DNA of 18,669 bases, taken from positions 1-18,669 of the forward strand of contig NZ_CAKZHV010000041.1 in assembly GCF_936927845.1 (NCBI RefSeq). The letters are read 5' to 3'. This document shows, one piece after another, positions 7,303-15,334 of this stretch. The translations under genes and the position numbers were made by a program. The notes under the pieces are model-generated. The model was not told the origin of the DNA and ran no database searches. It saw only the letters and a list, made by a program, of their open reading frames with translations. How positions within the stretch are numbered: the stretch's first letter is position 1; each line of letters opens with the position of its first letter. The DNA comes from an uncultured Sphingomonas sp. GTDB lineage: Bacteria > Pseudomonadota > Alphaproteobacteria > Sphingomonadales > Sphingomonadaceae.

Positions 7303-9603
7303 ATGTCTAAAATTGCGAAGCTCTACGCGTTTATTCTAACTATAATTGGCTTAGCCTTGGCTGCATCTGGCCTCTGGTTGATTGCGCTCGGGGGATCCCT
7401 TTATTATACGATCTTTGGCGTTGCATTAGCCGCGTCAGCTATTCTGGCGATCAAGGGTCGGCGCGAGGCTAATTGGATACTTGCGGCCGCATTGGCGGGC
7501 ACGGTGATCTGGTCGATCGTCGAGGCCGGTTTCCGCTTCTGGGACCTCTTTCCTCGCCTACTCGCCCCCATCGCGCTTGTTGGTCTGGGCTTCGCACTGT
7601 TCCCCTCAATTATAACGGGGGCCGCTCGCAAGGGGGTTCGATTGAGCGCTGCGGCATGCGGTGTCGCATTCATCGTCTTATTCGGATTGGCGTTTGTGCC
7701 GCATCCCACCGTGTCCGCCATCGCAGCAGCAGACTACTCACCGGGCGTGGGCAATAATGCGCCACAGGATTGGACGTCCTACGGTGCGACGACCGCAGGG
7801 CTCCGGTATGCGACCTACAACAAGATCAATCGCGACAATGTCACGACGTTGAAGCCTGCCTGGACGATCCGAACCGGCGACAAGGGCCCGGGTATCGACC
7901 AGAACACACCGCTACAGATCGGGGACACCCTCTACAGCTGCACTCGCAACAACATCATTGTTGCTCTCGACCCAGACACCGGTGCGACCAAGTGGCGTTT
8001 CGACCCGCATGCCAAGGCGCCGTTTTGGCAGCGGTGTCGCTCGCTTGGCTTCTACCAATCGGCGAGCATGACGGGCGAATGCCAGCAGCGTCTCATTGCG
8101 ACCACCATCGACGCACGTCTGATGGCGCTGGACGCCAGGACGGGCAAGCTTTGCCCCGGCTTCGGCAATGGCGGCACCGTGTCGCTCGCCGAGGGCATGG
8201 GACCGGTCAAGCCGGGCTTCTACTTTCAGACTTCCGCCCCGCTCGTTGCGCGCAACATCATCGTGATCGGTGGCTGGGTGGTCGACAATGAACAGACTGG
8301 TGAACCATCCGGCGTCATCCGCGGCTTCGACGTAATGACCGGCAAGCTCGTCTGGGCATGGGACTTGGGCAACCCGGCGATCACGCGTGAGCCTCCTCCC
8401 GGCCAGACCTACACACGCGGTACGCCGAACATGTGGACCACTGCGGCCTATGACGACAAGCTGGGCCTGATCTATGTCCCGCTCGGCAACGCCACGCCTG
8501 ACTATTACGGCGTGCAGCGCAAGCCATGGGCAGACCAGTACAATTCGACGCTTGTGGCGCTCGACGTGACCTCCGGCCGCGAGCGCTGGAAGTTCCAGAC
8601 GGTGCATCATGACCTTTGGGACTATGACCTTCCCGCACAACCCGCCCTCGTCAATCTGCGGGGCAATATTCCGGCGCTCCTGCTGTCCACCAAGCGGGGT
8701 CAGCTGTTCCTGCTGAACCGAGCCACTGGTCAGCCGCTCAGCCGCGTGGTGGAAAAACCCGTGTCGTCGGCGGGCAGCATGCCGGGTGAGCGGATGTCGC
8801 CGACCCAGCCTTATTCGGTTGATATGCCGGTGATCGCGGAAACGCTGAACGAACGTCGCATGTGGGGCATGACCATGTTCGACCAGCTCGCCTGCCGCAT
8901 ATCCTTCCGTCAGTCGCGTTACAGCGGTGATTTCACGCCCCCGGGCATGACCCAGTCGATCGAGCATCCGAGCAACCTCGGTGGTCTGAACTGGGGAAGC
9001 ATGTCGGTCGACGTACCCAACAACCGGGTGTTCATGAACGACGTGCGCGTGCCAATGACCGTCCGCCTGATGACCCGTCCGGAATTTACGGAGTTCGCCA
9101 AGAAAAACCATCCGGATGGCACCGGCCACGGACCATCGCCGCAGCTCGGCACGCCGTATGGCGTCAACATCCAGATGTGGATGACGAAATTGGGCGTCCC
9201 CTGCTCCCGCCCCCCGTTCGGCACAATCACCGCGATCGACCTCAACACGCGCAAGATTGCGTGACAGGTGCCGGCCGGAACCGCCGAGGAATTGGGACCG
9301 CTTGGGATCAAGTCGCACCTCCCTATGCCGATCGGCATGCCGACCTATGCCGGTACCAGCGTGACCGCCGGGGGACTGCTCTTCTTCGCGGGATCGCAGG
9401 ACTACTATCTCCGCGCTTACGACACATCGAATGGCAAGGAGGTCTGGCGCTACCGGCTGCCGGTGGGCTCGAGTGCGACCCCCATGACCTACATTTCGCC
9501 CAGAACCGGACGCCAATATGTTCTGGTCTCCGTAGGCGGAGCTGCCCATTCGAAGGACGTCGGCGACTACGTCATCGCGTTCAGCACATCCAAAGCCAAC
9601 TAA
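7303..9603 (+). pseudogene. Membrane-bound PQQ-dependent dehydrogenase (glucose/quinate/shikimate type), interrupted by an in-frame TGA
   Basis: Without the interruption the product would be 766 residues, near the size of membrane glucose and quinate dehydrogenases. About 125 N-terminal residues hold four or five membrane helices, and a periplasmic PQQ beta-propeller follows (NNIIVALDPDTGATKWRF repeats). The family signature HHDLWDYDLPAQP gives Asp at about 440, and STKRGQLFLLNRATG gives Lys at about 464. These match the E. coli glucose dehydrogenase active-site Asp466 and Lys493. Codon 654 (9262-9264) is TGA where relatives have Trp (TRKIA-stop-QVPAGT). The same frame then runs on with GPLG, YAGTSVTAGGLLFFAGSQ and the final blade to TAA at 9601. 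As read, a 653-residue protein lacking the last 112 residues would be made, probably inactive. Start 7303 is chosen because GGAG sits eight bases upstream; 7285 is an alternative. It oxidises a sugar or alcohol and passes electrons to quinone. No PQQ synthesis genes are in the window. Confidence 0.85.
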
Positions 9604-9626
9604 AACATCAAGCCTTAGGAGAGGTT

Positions 9627-11204
9627 ATGACGCAGCCGAGATTGCTCGAGACGGTCGCTGCAGAGGCATATAGTTACTCCCTCCTCATCCGTCGATTGCT
9701 CCCCCAGGCGGAGACGACGGATGCGGAGATCGTCAGCGACGGGCGGCGATTCCGTTACGCCGAATTCCTCGAGCGTGTTCACCGTCTGGCATCGGGTCTT
9801 TCTGGGCTGGGTGTTCAAGCCGGTGACACGGTCGCGGTGATGGACTGGGACAGCCACCGCTATCTCGAGTGCTACTTTGCGATCCCCATGCTCGGCGCGA
9901 TCCTGCAGACCGTCAATGTTCGCTTGGCCCCCGCCGCAATCGGCTTCACACTTCGGCAGAGCGGCGCTTCGACACTCCTCTATCACAACGACTTCAAGCC
10001 GCTCGCCGACGCACTTCTACCTGCGCTCGACATTCCACGCGTCGTCACCTTCGGCGGAATGGCAGGTGACGGCTTCGAGGCCCTGATCAACGCGGGCGAC
10101 CCCGGCTTCGCCTTTGCCGATTTCGATGAGAACGCCATCGCCACGACGTTCCACACGACGGGAACGACGGGTGACCCCAAGCAGGTGTTCTTCTCGCACC
10201 GGCAACTTGTCCTGCATACCTTGGCGGCCGCCACGACGATCGCAAACCAGCCTGTCGGACAGAATGTCACCCGCCGTGACGTGTACATGCCGATGACGCC
10301 GATGTTTCACGTCCACGCCTGGGGCATGCCGTTCATCGCCACCATGCTGGGAATGAAGCAGGTCTATCCCGGACGCTATGATCCCGCCACGCTTCTGGCG
10401 CTGAAGCGCAATGAGGGCGTGACCTACTCGCATTGCGTGCCGACGATCCTGCGAATGGTGGTCGATGCCGCGAAGGCAAATGCTTGGGACGTAGGGCCTT
10501 GGACCATGATGATCGGCGGGTCGGCTTTGCCGGAGGCACTGGCTCAGGAAGCGGAAGAAGTCGGCATCATTGCGCTTTCCGGATACGGCATGTCTGAAAC
10601 CGGGCCCGTTGTGACGCTTGCCCGTAGCCGACCGGAAGAAACCGTAGGGGTCCGCTGTCGCGCTGGTTTCCCATTGCCGCTCGTCGAGGTCGCCGTCGAC
10701 CACGCTCGTGGCGGCGAACTCACCATCCGAGCGCCCTGGCTCACCCAAGGTTACTCGCAGCAGGATGCCTCCGATACCCTATGGGAAGGCGGACGCCTCC
10801 ATACTGGCGACATCGCCGAGATCGATGCCGACGGCGCTGTTCGGATCGTCGATCGGCTGAAGGACGTCATCAAGACGGGCGGCGAATGGGTCTCGTCACT
10901 TGAGCTGGAATCGCTCCTGATGGACGTCCCCGGGGTGGCAGAGGCGACCGTCGTCGGCATTCCCGACGCCCGTTGGGGCGAGCGACCGATTGCGTTCATC
11001 GTGCGCGGGAAAGGTGCGGCAGTGACGGAAGCATCACTGCGGCAAGCGGTCTCCGAATGCGCACAGACGGGCGCGATCTCGCGCTACGCCATCCCGGATG
11101 CCATCCACTTCTGTGAGGTCCTACCGAGAACGAGTGTCGGCAAGGTTGATAAAAAGGCGTTGCGGGACACGGCCATCGGGTCCGCTTCGCTCGCGACCGC
11201 CTGA
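9627..11204 (+). CDS. AMP-forming acyl-CoA synthetase (medium/long-chain fatty acid CoA ligase-like)
   Basis: A 525-residue member of the adenylate-forming family. The phosphate-binding loop TTGTTGDPKQV lies at about 174-184, the motif GYGMSET at about 322, and LHTGDIAEID followed by VDRLKDVIKTGGEWVSS carries the ATP-ribose-binding Asp and the hinge. PRTSVGKVDKKALR near the C-terminus contains the catalytic Lys of the adenylation step. AGGAGAGG directly precedes the ATG at 9627. The frame is open upstream to 9177, but that part overlaps the dehydrogenase gene and is noncoding in this frame. It lies 23 bases after the dehydrogenase and 30 before the acyl-CoA dehydrogenase, so all three are probably co-transcribed. 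It would activate a carboxylic acid to its CoA ester. It resembles AlkK/DmdB-type ligases; the true substrate is not evident. It is the only gene of the trio without a premature stop. Confidence 0.9.
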   Translation: MTQPRLLETVAAEAYSYSLLIRRLLPQAETTDAEIVSDGRRFRYAEFLERVHRLASGLSGLGVQAGDTVAVMDWDSHRYLECYFAIPMLGAILQTVNVRLAPAAIGFTLRQSGASTLLYHNDFKPLADALLPALDIPRVVTFGGMAGDGFEALINAGDPGFAFADFDENAIATTFHTTGTTGDPKQVFFSHRQLVLHTLAAATTIANQPVGQNVTRRDVYMPMTPMFHVHAWGMPFIATMLGMKQVYPGRYDPATLLALKRNEGVTYSHCVPTILRMVVDAAKANAWDVGPWTMMIGGSALPEALAQEAEEVGIIALSGYGMSETGPVVTLARSRPEETVGVRCRAGFPLPLVEVAVDHARGGELTIRAPWLTQGYSQQDASDTLWEGGRLHTGDIAEIDADGAVRIVDRLKDVIKTGGEWVSSLELESLLMDVPGVAEATVVGIPDARWGERPIAFIVRGKGAAVTEASLRQAVSECAQTGAISRYAIPDAIHFCEVLPRTSVGKVDKKALRDTAIGSASLATA

Positions 11205-11234
11205 TCCCGCGAGCCCCTTAGAAAGATTTAAAGC

Positions 11235-12950
11235 ATGGCCCCCTCCTCACCCGCGACCGCCGAGATCCGGTTTGTTCTCGACACGATCGCTCGCATCCGC
11301 GACCTTGCTCAACACGACCGATTTGCCGACGCCAGCGATGACGTCGTTGATGCTGTCCTTGAGGGAGCCGGTGAATTCGCCGCTGGCGTCTGGGGTCCCA
11401 TCAACAGGATCGGCGACACGGTTGGCGCGCGGTGGACCGACGATGGCGTCGTCATGCCCGACGGGTATGCTCCTGCATATCAAGCCTATGTCGAAGGCGG
11501 ATGGGGGACCATCGGCGTTCCTGTAGAACATGGCGGTCAGGGAATGCCCTTCGTGCTGCAGACCGCCGTTCTTGAACTGCTCGGAACAGCCAATACCGGC
11601 TTTGCGCTTTGCCCGACGCTGACGGTCGGTGCGATTGAAGCGCTGGTTCATCACGGATCGGCCGACCAACAGGCACTGTATCTGCCACACCTCGCCACCG
11701 GGGCCTGGACCGGCACGATGAACCTCACCGAGCCGCAGGCTGGGTCGGATGTCGGCGCGCTCCGCACGCAGGCTCTTCCTCGCGGCGACGGGACGTGGTC
11801 GATCAAAGGCACCAAGATCTACATATCATACGGCGACCACGACATGGCCGAGAACATCGTCCATCTCGTCCTCGCGCGGACGCCAAACGCACCGGCGGGG
11901 ACGCGCGGCATCTCCCTGTTCCTGGTGCCGAAGTTCCGCCTAGACGCCGATGGAAAACCGGGCCGGCGCAACGACGTAAAGGTTGTCTCAATCGAGCATA
12001 AGCTCGGACTCCACGCTTCGCCGACATGCGTCCTGAGCTTTGGCGATCAAGATGAGTGCGTTGGCGAACTGATCGGCCCGGAGAACGGGGGAATGCGCGC
12101 CATGTTCACGATGATGAATAATGCGCGTTTGAACGTTGGCTTGCAGGGCGTCCAGATTGGCGAGGCCGCAACCCGCAAAGCCGTTTCGTATGCAATGGAA
12201 CGGGTGCAGTCCGCCCGTGCCGGGGCAGCTGATCGAGCGCCGACACGGATTGCAGATCATCCCGACGTCCGGCGCATGCTGATGCGGATGGCCGCTCAAA
12301 CGCAGGCAGCTCGAGCTTTGGTATATTATGCCGCCTCACAGGTCGATTTGGCTTCGCTAGGCGATGACGGTGCCCGCGACCGGCTTGAGATCCTTACTCC
12401 CCTTGCCAAAGCCCACGCTACCGACCTTGGCAACGAAATCGCCTCGCTAGGGGTGCAGGTGCATGGAGGCATGGGTTATGTCGAGGAAACTGGCGCAGCT
12501 CAGTTTTTCCGAGATGCCCGCATCACGCCAATCTACGAGGGAACGAACGGTATCCAGGCCGCGGATCTCGTTGGCCGCAAGCTTGCCTTATCAAAAGGCG
12601 AAGCGTTCGCTGCCCTCATAAGCGATCTGCGGGCGACGGCGCGGGCGATGCCGCTCCGGCAATTGATCGACCACTGCGACGATATCGGACGCCGTCTTGC
12701 CGTTGCAGGCGCCGACGACCGGCTCGCCGCCAGCTATCCATTTCTTACGATGCTGTCTGTGGCAGTGTGCGGCTGGCTGATGGAGCAGCAGCAAAAATCG
12801 GCAGGCAATGATCATTACGGCCTAGCGAAGAAAGCGACAGCAACGTTCTATCTGAATTAGATCGTCCCTGAAGCAATTGGACTTGATGCTGCGGCTAGTA
12901 GCTCGTCAGCCGAGCTTTACGCCGTCGACCCGTCGCTTCTCGTTCCCTGA
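11235..12950 (+). pseudogene. Acyl-CoA dehydrogenase (long, DmdC-like class), interrupted near the 3' end by an in-frame TAG
   Basis: Coding runs 541 residues to TAG at 12858-12860. The same frame then continues for 29 more codons to TGA at 12948-12950, reading IVPEAIGLDAAASS and then AELYAVDP. This is the kind of C-terminal tail (FYxxQxVPEAxGL) that I expect for this class, so the TAG most likely replaces a CAG. The full product would be 571 residues against about 590 for relatives. Visible features are the FAD/substrate segment MNLTEPQAGSDVGAL, the helical C-terminal region LGVQVHGGMGYVEETG, and IYEGTNGIQAADL, whose Glu435 aligns with the catalytic base of 3-methylmercaptopropionyl-CoA dehydrogenase. 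Loss of only 30 C-terminal residues might leave a partly folded enzyme. The ATG has only a weak purine stretch (AGAAAG) upstream. It would insert a 2,3-double bond into the acyl-CoA made by the preceding ligase. Confidence 0.85.
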
Positions 12951-12987
12951 TTTCGTTGGCGACGACACCTATTAAAAATTCGTCCCA

Positions 12988-13019
12988 GATAAAATAGTCA
13001 CTAAGATGGTTATTTTGTC
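12988..13019. promoter_or_regulatory. Inverted repeat upstream of the glutathione transferase gene
   Basis: GATAAAATA (12988-12996) and TATTTTGTC (13011-13019) form arms matching 8 of 9, 14 bases apart, in an AT-rich stretch 30 bases before the start codon. TAAAAT within the left arm is a fair -10 box, but I see no matching -35. It may be an operator. Nothing else is recognised between 12951 and 13048 except a four-codon reading frame (13032-13043) with GAGG before it. Confidence 0.3.
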
Positions 13020-13048
13020 CGAGGCATATATATGATTGGTTAAATCCC

Positions 13049-13684
13049 ATGATTATCGTTCATCACCTTGAGAATAGCCGCTCACAACGTATCCTATGGA
13101 TGCTTGAGGAACTTGGGCTCTCTTATCATAACAAACAGTATAAGCGCAATTCGAGGACCATGCTCGCCCCACCGGAGCTGCAACGCGTCCATCCCCTCGG
13201 CAAATCGCCAGTGATCGAAGACGTGTACGAAGGAGGCCGTCGCGTAATCGCCGAAACAGGGGCAATCCTGGAATATTTGGTAGACAAAGCCGATGACAAG
13301 CTAGGCGCCCCTCCGGGGCGCGATGCGGCACTGCTCTATCGCTTCTGGCTGCACTATGCCGAGGGCTCGCTCATGCCCCCGCTGTTCCTTAAACTAGCAC
13401 TCTCGCGAGTGCCGGTCATGGGCAAATTGGCGATGAAACGCGTACAACCGATGATCGATATTCACCTCGACTATGTTGAAAGTGAATTAGCTCAGCGGCC
13501 ATGGTTCGCCGGACAGGAAATGACGGCAGCCGACATCATGATGAGCTTTCCTTTGGAAGCAGCTCGCAATCGTGCCGGACTTGGCCCCTCACGTCCCGCT
13601 ACCATTGCGTGGCTTTCCAAGATCCATGCCCGCCCCGCCTACCAAGCAGCGCTCGCCAAAGGGGGGCCTTACGCTTATGCGTGA
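13049..13684 (+). CDS. Glutathione S-transferase (yeast Gtt1-like group)
   Basis: A 211-residue protein, full length for the family. The thioredoxin-fold N-terminal domain (1-80) contains HHLENSRSQRILWMLEELGL, where the Ser residues at 10 and 12 are candidates for the thiol-activating residue. HPLGKSPVIED holds the cis-Pro loop, and ETGAILEYL is the gamma-glutamyl-binding motif. The all-helical C-terminal domain (about 90-211) includes PWFAGQEMTAADIMMSFPLE, with the N-capping and hydrophobic staple motif. The ending GGPYAYA is typical. No Shine-Dalgarno directly precedes the ATG; a four-codon frame with its own site ends five bases upstream. It would conjugate or reduce electrophiles with glutathione in the cytoplasm. 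It stands alone, about 100 bases after the ancestral end of the acyl-CoA dehydrogenase. Substrate unknown. Confidence 0.9.
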   Translation: MIIVHHLENSRSQRILWMLEELGLSYHNKQYKRNSRTMLAPPELQRVHPLGKSPVIEDVYEGGRRVIAETGAILEYLVDKADDKLGAPPGRDAALLYRFWLHYAEGSLMPPLFLKLALSRVPVMGKLAMKRVQPMIDIHLDYVESELAQRPWFAGQEMTAADIMMSFPLEAARNRAGLGPSRPATIAWLSKIHARPAYQAALAKGGPYAYA

Positions 13685-13700
13685 TCTGCGTTTGTGAGTA

Positions 13701-13713
13701 GCAGAATTTCTGC
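13701..13713. repeat. Short perfect palindrome downstream of the glutathione transferase
   Basis: GCAGAA-T-TTCTGC lies 16 bases after the stop codon. A second inverted pair, TGGACC (13730-13735) and GGTCCA (13744-13749), follows with an 8-base loop. Neither has a T-run. They may terminate the upstream gene or bind a regulator of the next one. Confidence 0.25.
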
Positions 13714-13806
13714 CTCGCTGTCGCATAGATGGACCCGTGAGGCGGTCCACGACCTGCCGTCTCTCCTGCCGAGCGGTCACTAACACCTCGCTGCCAAGAG
13801 GCGCTT

Positions 13807-14175
13807 ATGGATCAACATTCGTCAATTGCGATAGAGGTGTCCCGCAACCTCATGCGCGTAACCCTCGGTGGGTTTTTTCAAATATCGAAACTCTCCGAAG
13901 TTGCACGACAGCTGCAGCAGGCACGCGAGCAACTAACCTGCGATCGAAATAAGCAGCTTACTCTGGTTGATGTTCGAGCCATGGCAATACAGCCTCAAGA
14001 AAGCGTATTGGCATTCGAGCAGATCATCGCAAACCCGGAGTTTGCATCGGAAAGGCTTGCCTTCGTGGTGCCCCACACACTTCTGCGGATGCAAGTCCAA
14101 CGTGCATCGTCATCCCGTGAGCCCGCTTATTTTGACCGCGTTGAAGCTGCAGAGCAGTGGCTTTTCGCGCGGTAG
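13807..14175 (+). CDS. Small STAS/SpoIIAA-like domain protein
   Basis: A 122-residue protein. The pattern is an N-terminal strand pair (SIAIEVSRNLMRVTLGGFF), a helix (SEVARQLQQAREQL), a strand with an Asp (LTLVDVRAMAI), a second helix (ESVLAFEQIIANPEF), a strand (RLAFVVPHTLLRMQVQR) and a closing FDRVEAAEQWLFAR. This fits the alternating beta-alpha layout of SpoIIAA-like/STAS proteins, in which the final helix carries a D..EA..WL motif. There is no signal peptide or membrane helix, so it should be cytoplasmic. AAGAGG lies five bases before the ATG. It stands alone between the transferase and the oxidase operon. The fold assignment is by eye. The role is unknown; no kinase or sigma-factor partner is nearby. 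Confidence 0.6.
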   Translation: MDQHSSIAIEVSRNLMRVTLGGFFQISKLSEVARQLQQAREQLTCDRNKQLTLVDVRAMAIQPQESVLAFEQIIANPEFASERLAFVVPHTLLRMQVQRASSSREPAYFDRVEAAEQWLFAR

Positions 14176-14313
14176 CCAGCCCCAGGTCGAGCCGTCCCGT
14201 ACTCCGTCGCTCTTGCTCGCCAATCTCCTCATGTCAGCGATGACCGATGCCGGAAGCGAACATCTAGGCCGGCGAATGCCTTCATTACGACAGTCGCGCC
14301 TTGCGCACCTCAT

Positions 14314-14356
14314 TTCGATACATTACCGCATTGGCTTGATACAACTATGTATCGAA
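14314..14356. promoter_or_regulatory. Cluster of GATACA-type repeats upstream of cyoA, candidate operator
   Basis: TTCGATACAT (14314-14323) and its exact reverse complement ATGTATCGAA (14347-14356) bracket a third, partial copy TTGATACA (14336-14343). That copy itself forms GATACA-ACTA-TGTATC with the right arm. The three sites sit in the 206-base gap before the oxidase genes, 25 bases upstream of the first possible cyoA start. A poor promoter-like pair may overlap them. The rest of 14176-14381 shows nothing recognisable. The binding protein is unknown. Confidence 0.5.
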
Positions 14357-14381
14357 TTGGAGGCCGTAGATTGCCGTTCCG

Positions 14382-15332
14382 ATGCAGCCAATTGGTTTTT
14401 GCCAACGAGCGACGGGCTCTGTGTTGCCAGTGAGCAGTCTGGGTAGACCCCGCTGGCAGTTGTCCGGCGCGAGAACCCTTCGGAGGCGTGGAATTCTAGC
14501 CTTCCCGTTATGCGTAGGCGGCTGCGGCGGAGGAATACTCGAGCCGGCTGGACCAGTAGCAGCAGGTGAGAAGATTTTGCTCGGCAACGCGCTGGCCGTG
14601 ATGCTCGGCATCGTCGTGCCGGTAATCATACTCACGCTGGTTTTCGCCTACTGGTACCGCGCCGGAAACCGCAACGCGACGCATCGGCCGGAGTTCGCGT
14701 ATTCAGGAAAGCTCGAACTGCTTGTCTGGTCGGTGCCGCTGATAGTCATCGTATTTTTGGGCGGAATGGGCTGGGTCGCCAGCCATGAGCTCGACCCACG
14801 ACGCCCGCTGTCCAGTCGGCAGAAACCGATCGTCGTCCAGGTGATCGCGCTCGATTGGAAGTGGCTGTTTATCTATCCGGATGAAGGTGTCGCGACTGTC
14901 AATCGCGTCGTCGTTCCGGCAGGCACGCCCATCGAGTTCCACATCACGTCAGCGACGGTGATGAACAGCTTCTTTGTACCGCAGCTCGGTAGCCAGATTT
15001 ATGCGATGGCGGGGATGGAGGCGAAGCTCAACCTGATGGCCGACCGGCCGGGCCGCTTCCACGGGCTGTCGGCGCATTACAGCGGCGAGGGCTTTTCCGA
15101 TATGGACTTCACTGTCGACGCGGTGCCGCCACAGCAATTTGCCGGCTGGGCGACGCGGATGCGCGCGCAGGGGCCGGCGCTCACCGCCGACAGCTATCAC
15201 GCGCTCGCCCAGCAGAAGGGCAACGTCAAGCCCTTCGCCTATGGCAGCGTTCCCGCCGGCTTCTTCGCCGCGGCAGTCAAGGAGGCCGGCGCACCGGTGC
15301 ACGAGACCGACAATGGCGGGCGGGAGAGTTGA
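14382..15332 (+). CDS. cyoA: Cytochrome bo3 ubiquinol oxidase subunit II
   Basis: It is recognised by MNSFFVPQLGSQIYAMAGM and HGLSAHYSGEGFSDMDF, almost the E. coli CyoA text. The CuA-binding Cys/His set of cytochrome c oxidases is absent, as expected for a quinol oxidase. A lipoprotein-type signal precedes it (LRRRGILAFPLCVGGC, lipidated Cys at about 48), followed by two membrane helices (about 66-90 and 110-128) and the periplasmic cupredoxin-like domain. The start is unsure. ATG 14382 gives a leader about 25 residues longer than usual, while in-frame GTG 14421, GTG 14430 or TTG 14460 (lacking clear ribosome sites) would give a normal signal peptide. GGAGG at 14359-14363 is 18 bases from the ATG, too far to be optimal. 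First gene of the operon; it ends overlapping the region just before cyoB. Confidence 0.9.
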   Translation: MQPIGFCQRATGSVLPVSSLGRPRWQLSGARTLRRRGILAFPLCVGGCGGGILEPAGPVAAGEKILLGNALAVMLGIVVPVIILTLVFAYWYRAGNRNATHRPEFAYSGKLELLVWSVPLIVIVFLGGMGWVASHELDPRRPLSSRQKPIVVQVIALDWKWLFIYPDEGVATVNRVVVPAGTPIEFHITSATVMNSFFVPQLGSQIYAMAGMEAKLNLMADRPGRFHGLSAHYSGEGFSDMDFTVDAVPPQQFAGWATRMRAQGPALTADSYHALAQQKGNVKPFAYGSVPAGFFAAAVKEAGAPVHETDNGGRES

Positions 15333-15334
15333 GC

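Noticed and set aside
7912..9549. Long minus-strand open frame of 545 codons
   Set aside because: It is antisense to the PQQ dehydrogenase, rich in His/Arg as expected for a shadow frame, and has no recognisable domain.
9177..9626. 150-residue N-terminal extension of the acyl-CoA ligase
   Set aside because: It overlaps the PQQ dehydrogenase gene in another frame and has no ligase similarity; ATG 9627 has AGGAGAGG before it.
12900..12916. Hairpin AGCTCG-TCAGC-CGAGCT after the TAG of the acyl-CoA dehydrogenase, at first taken as a terminator
   Set aside because: It lies inside the coding continuation of the same gene beyond the premature stop, has only six base pairs and lacks a T-run.
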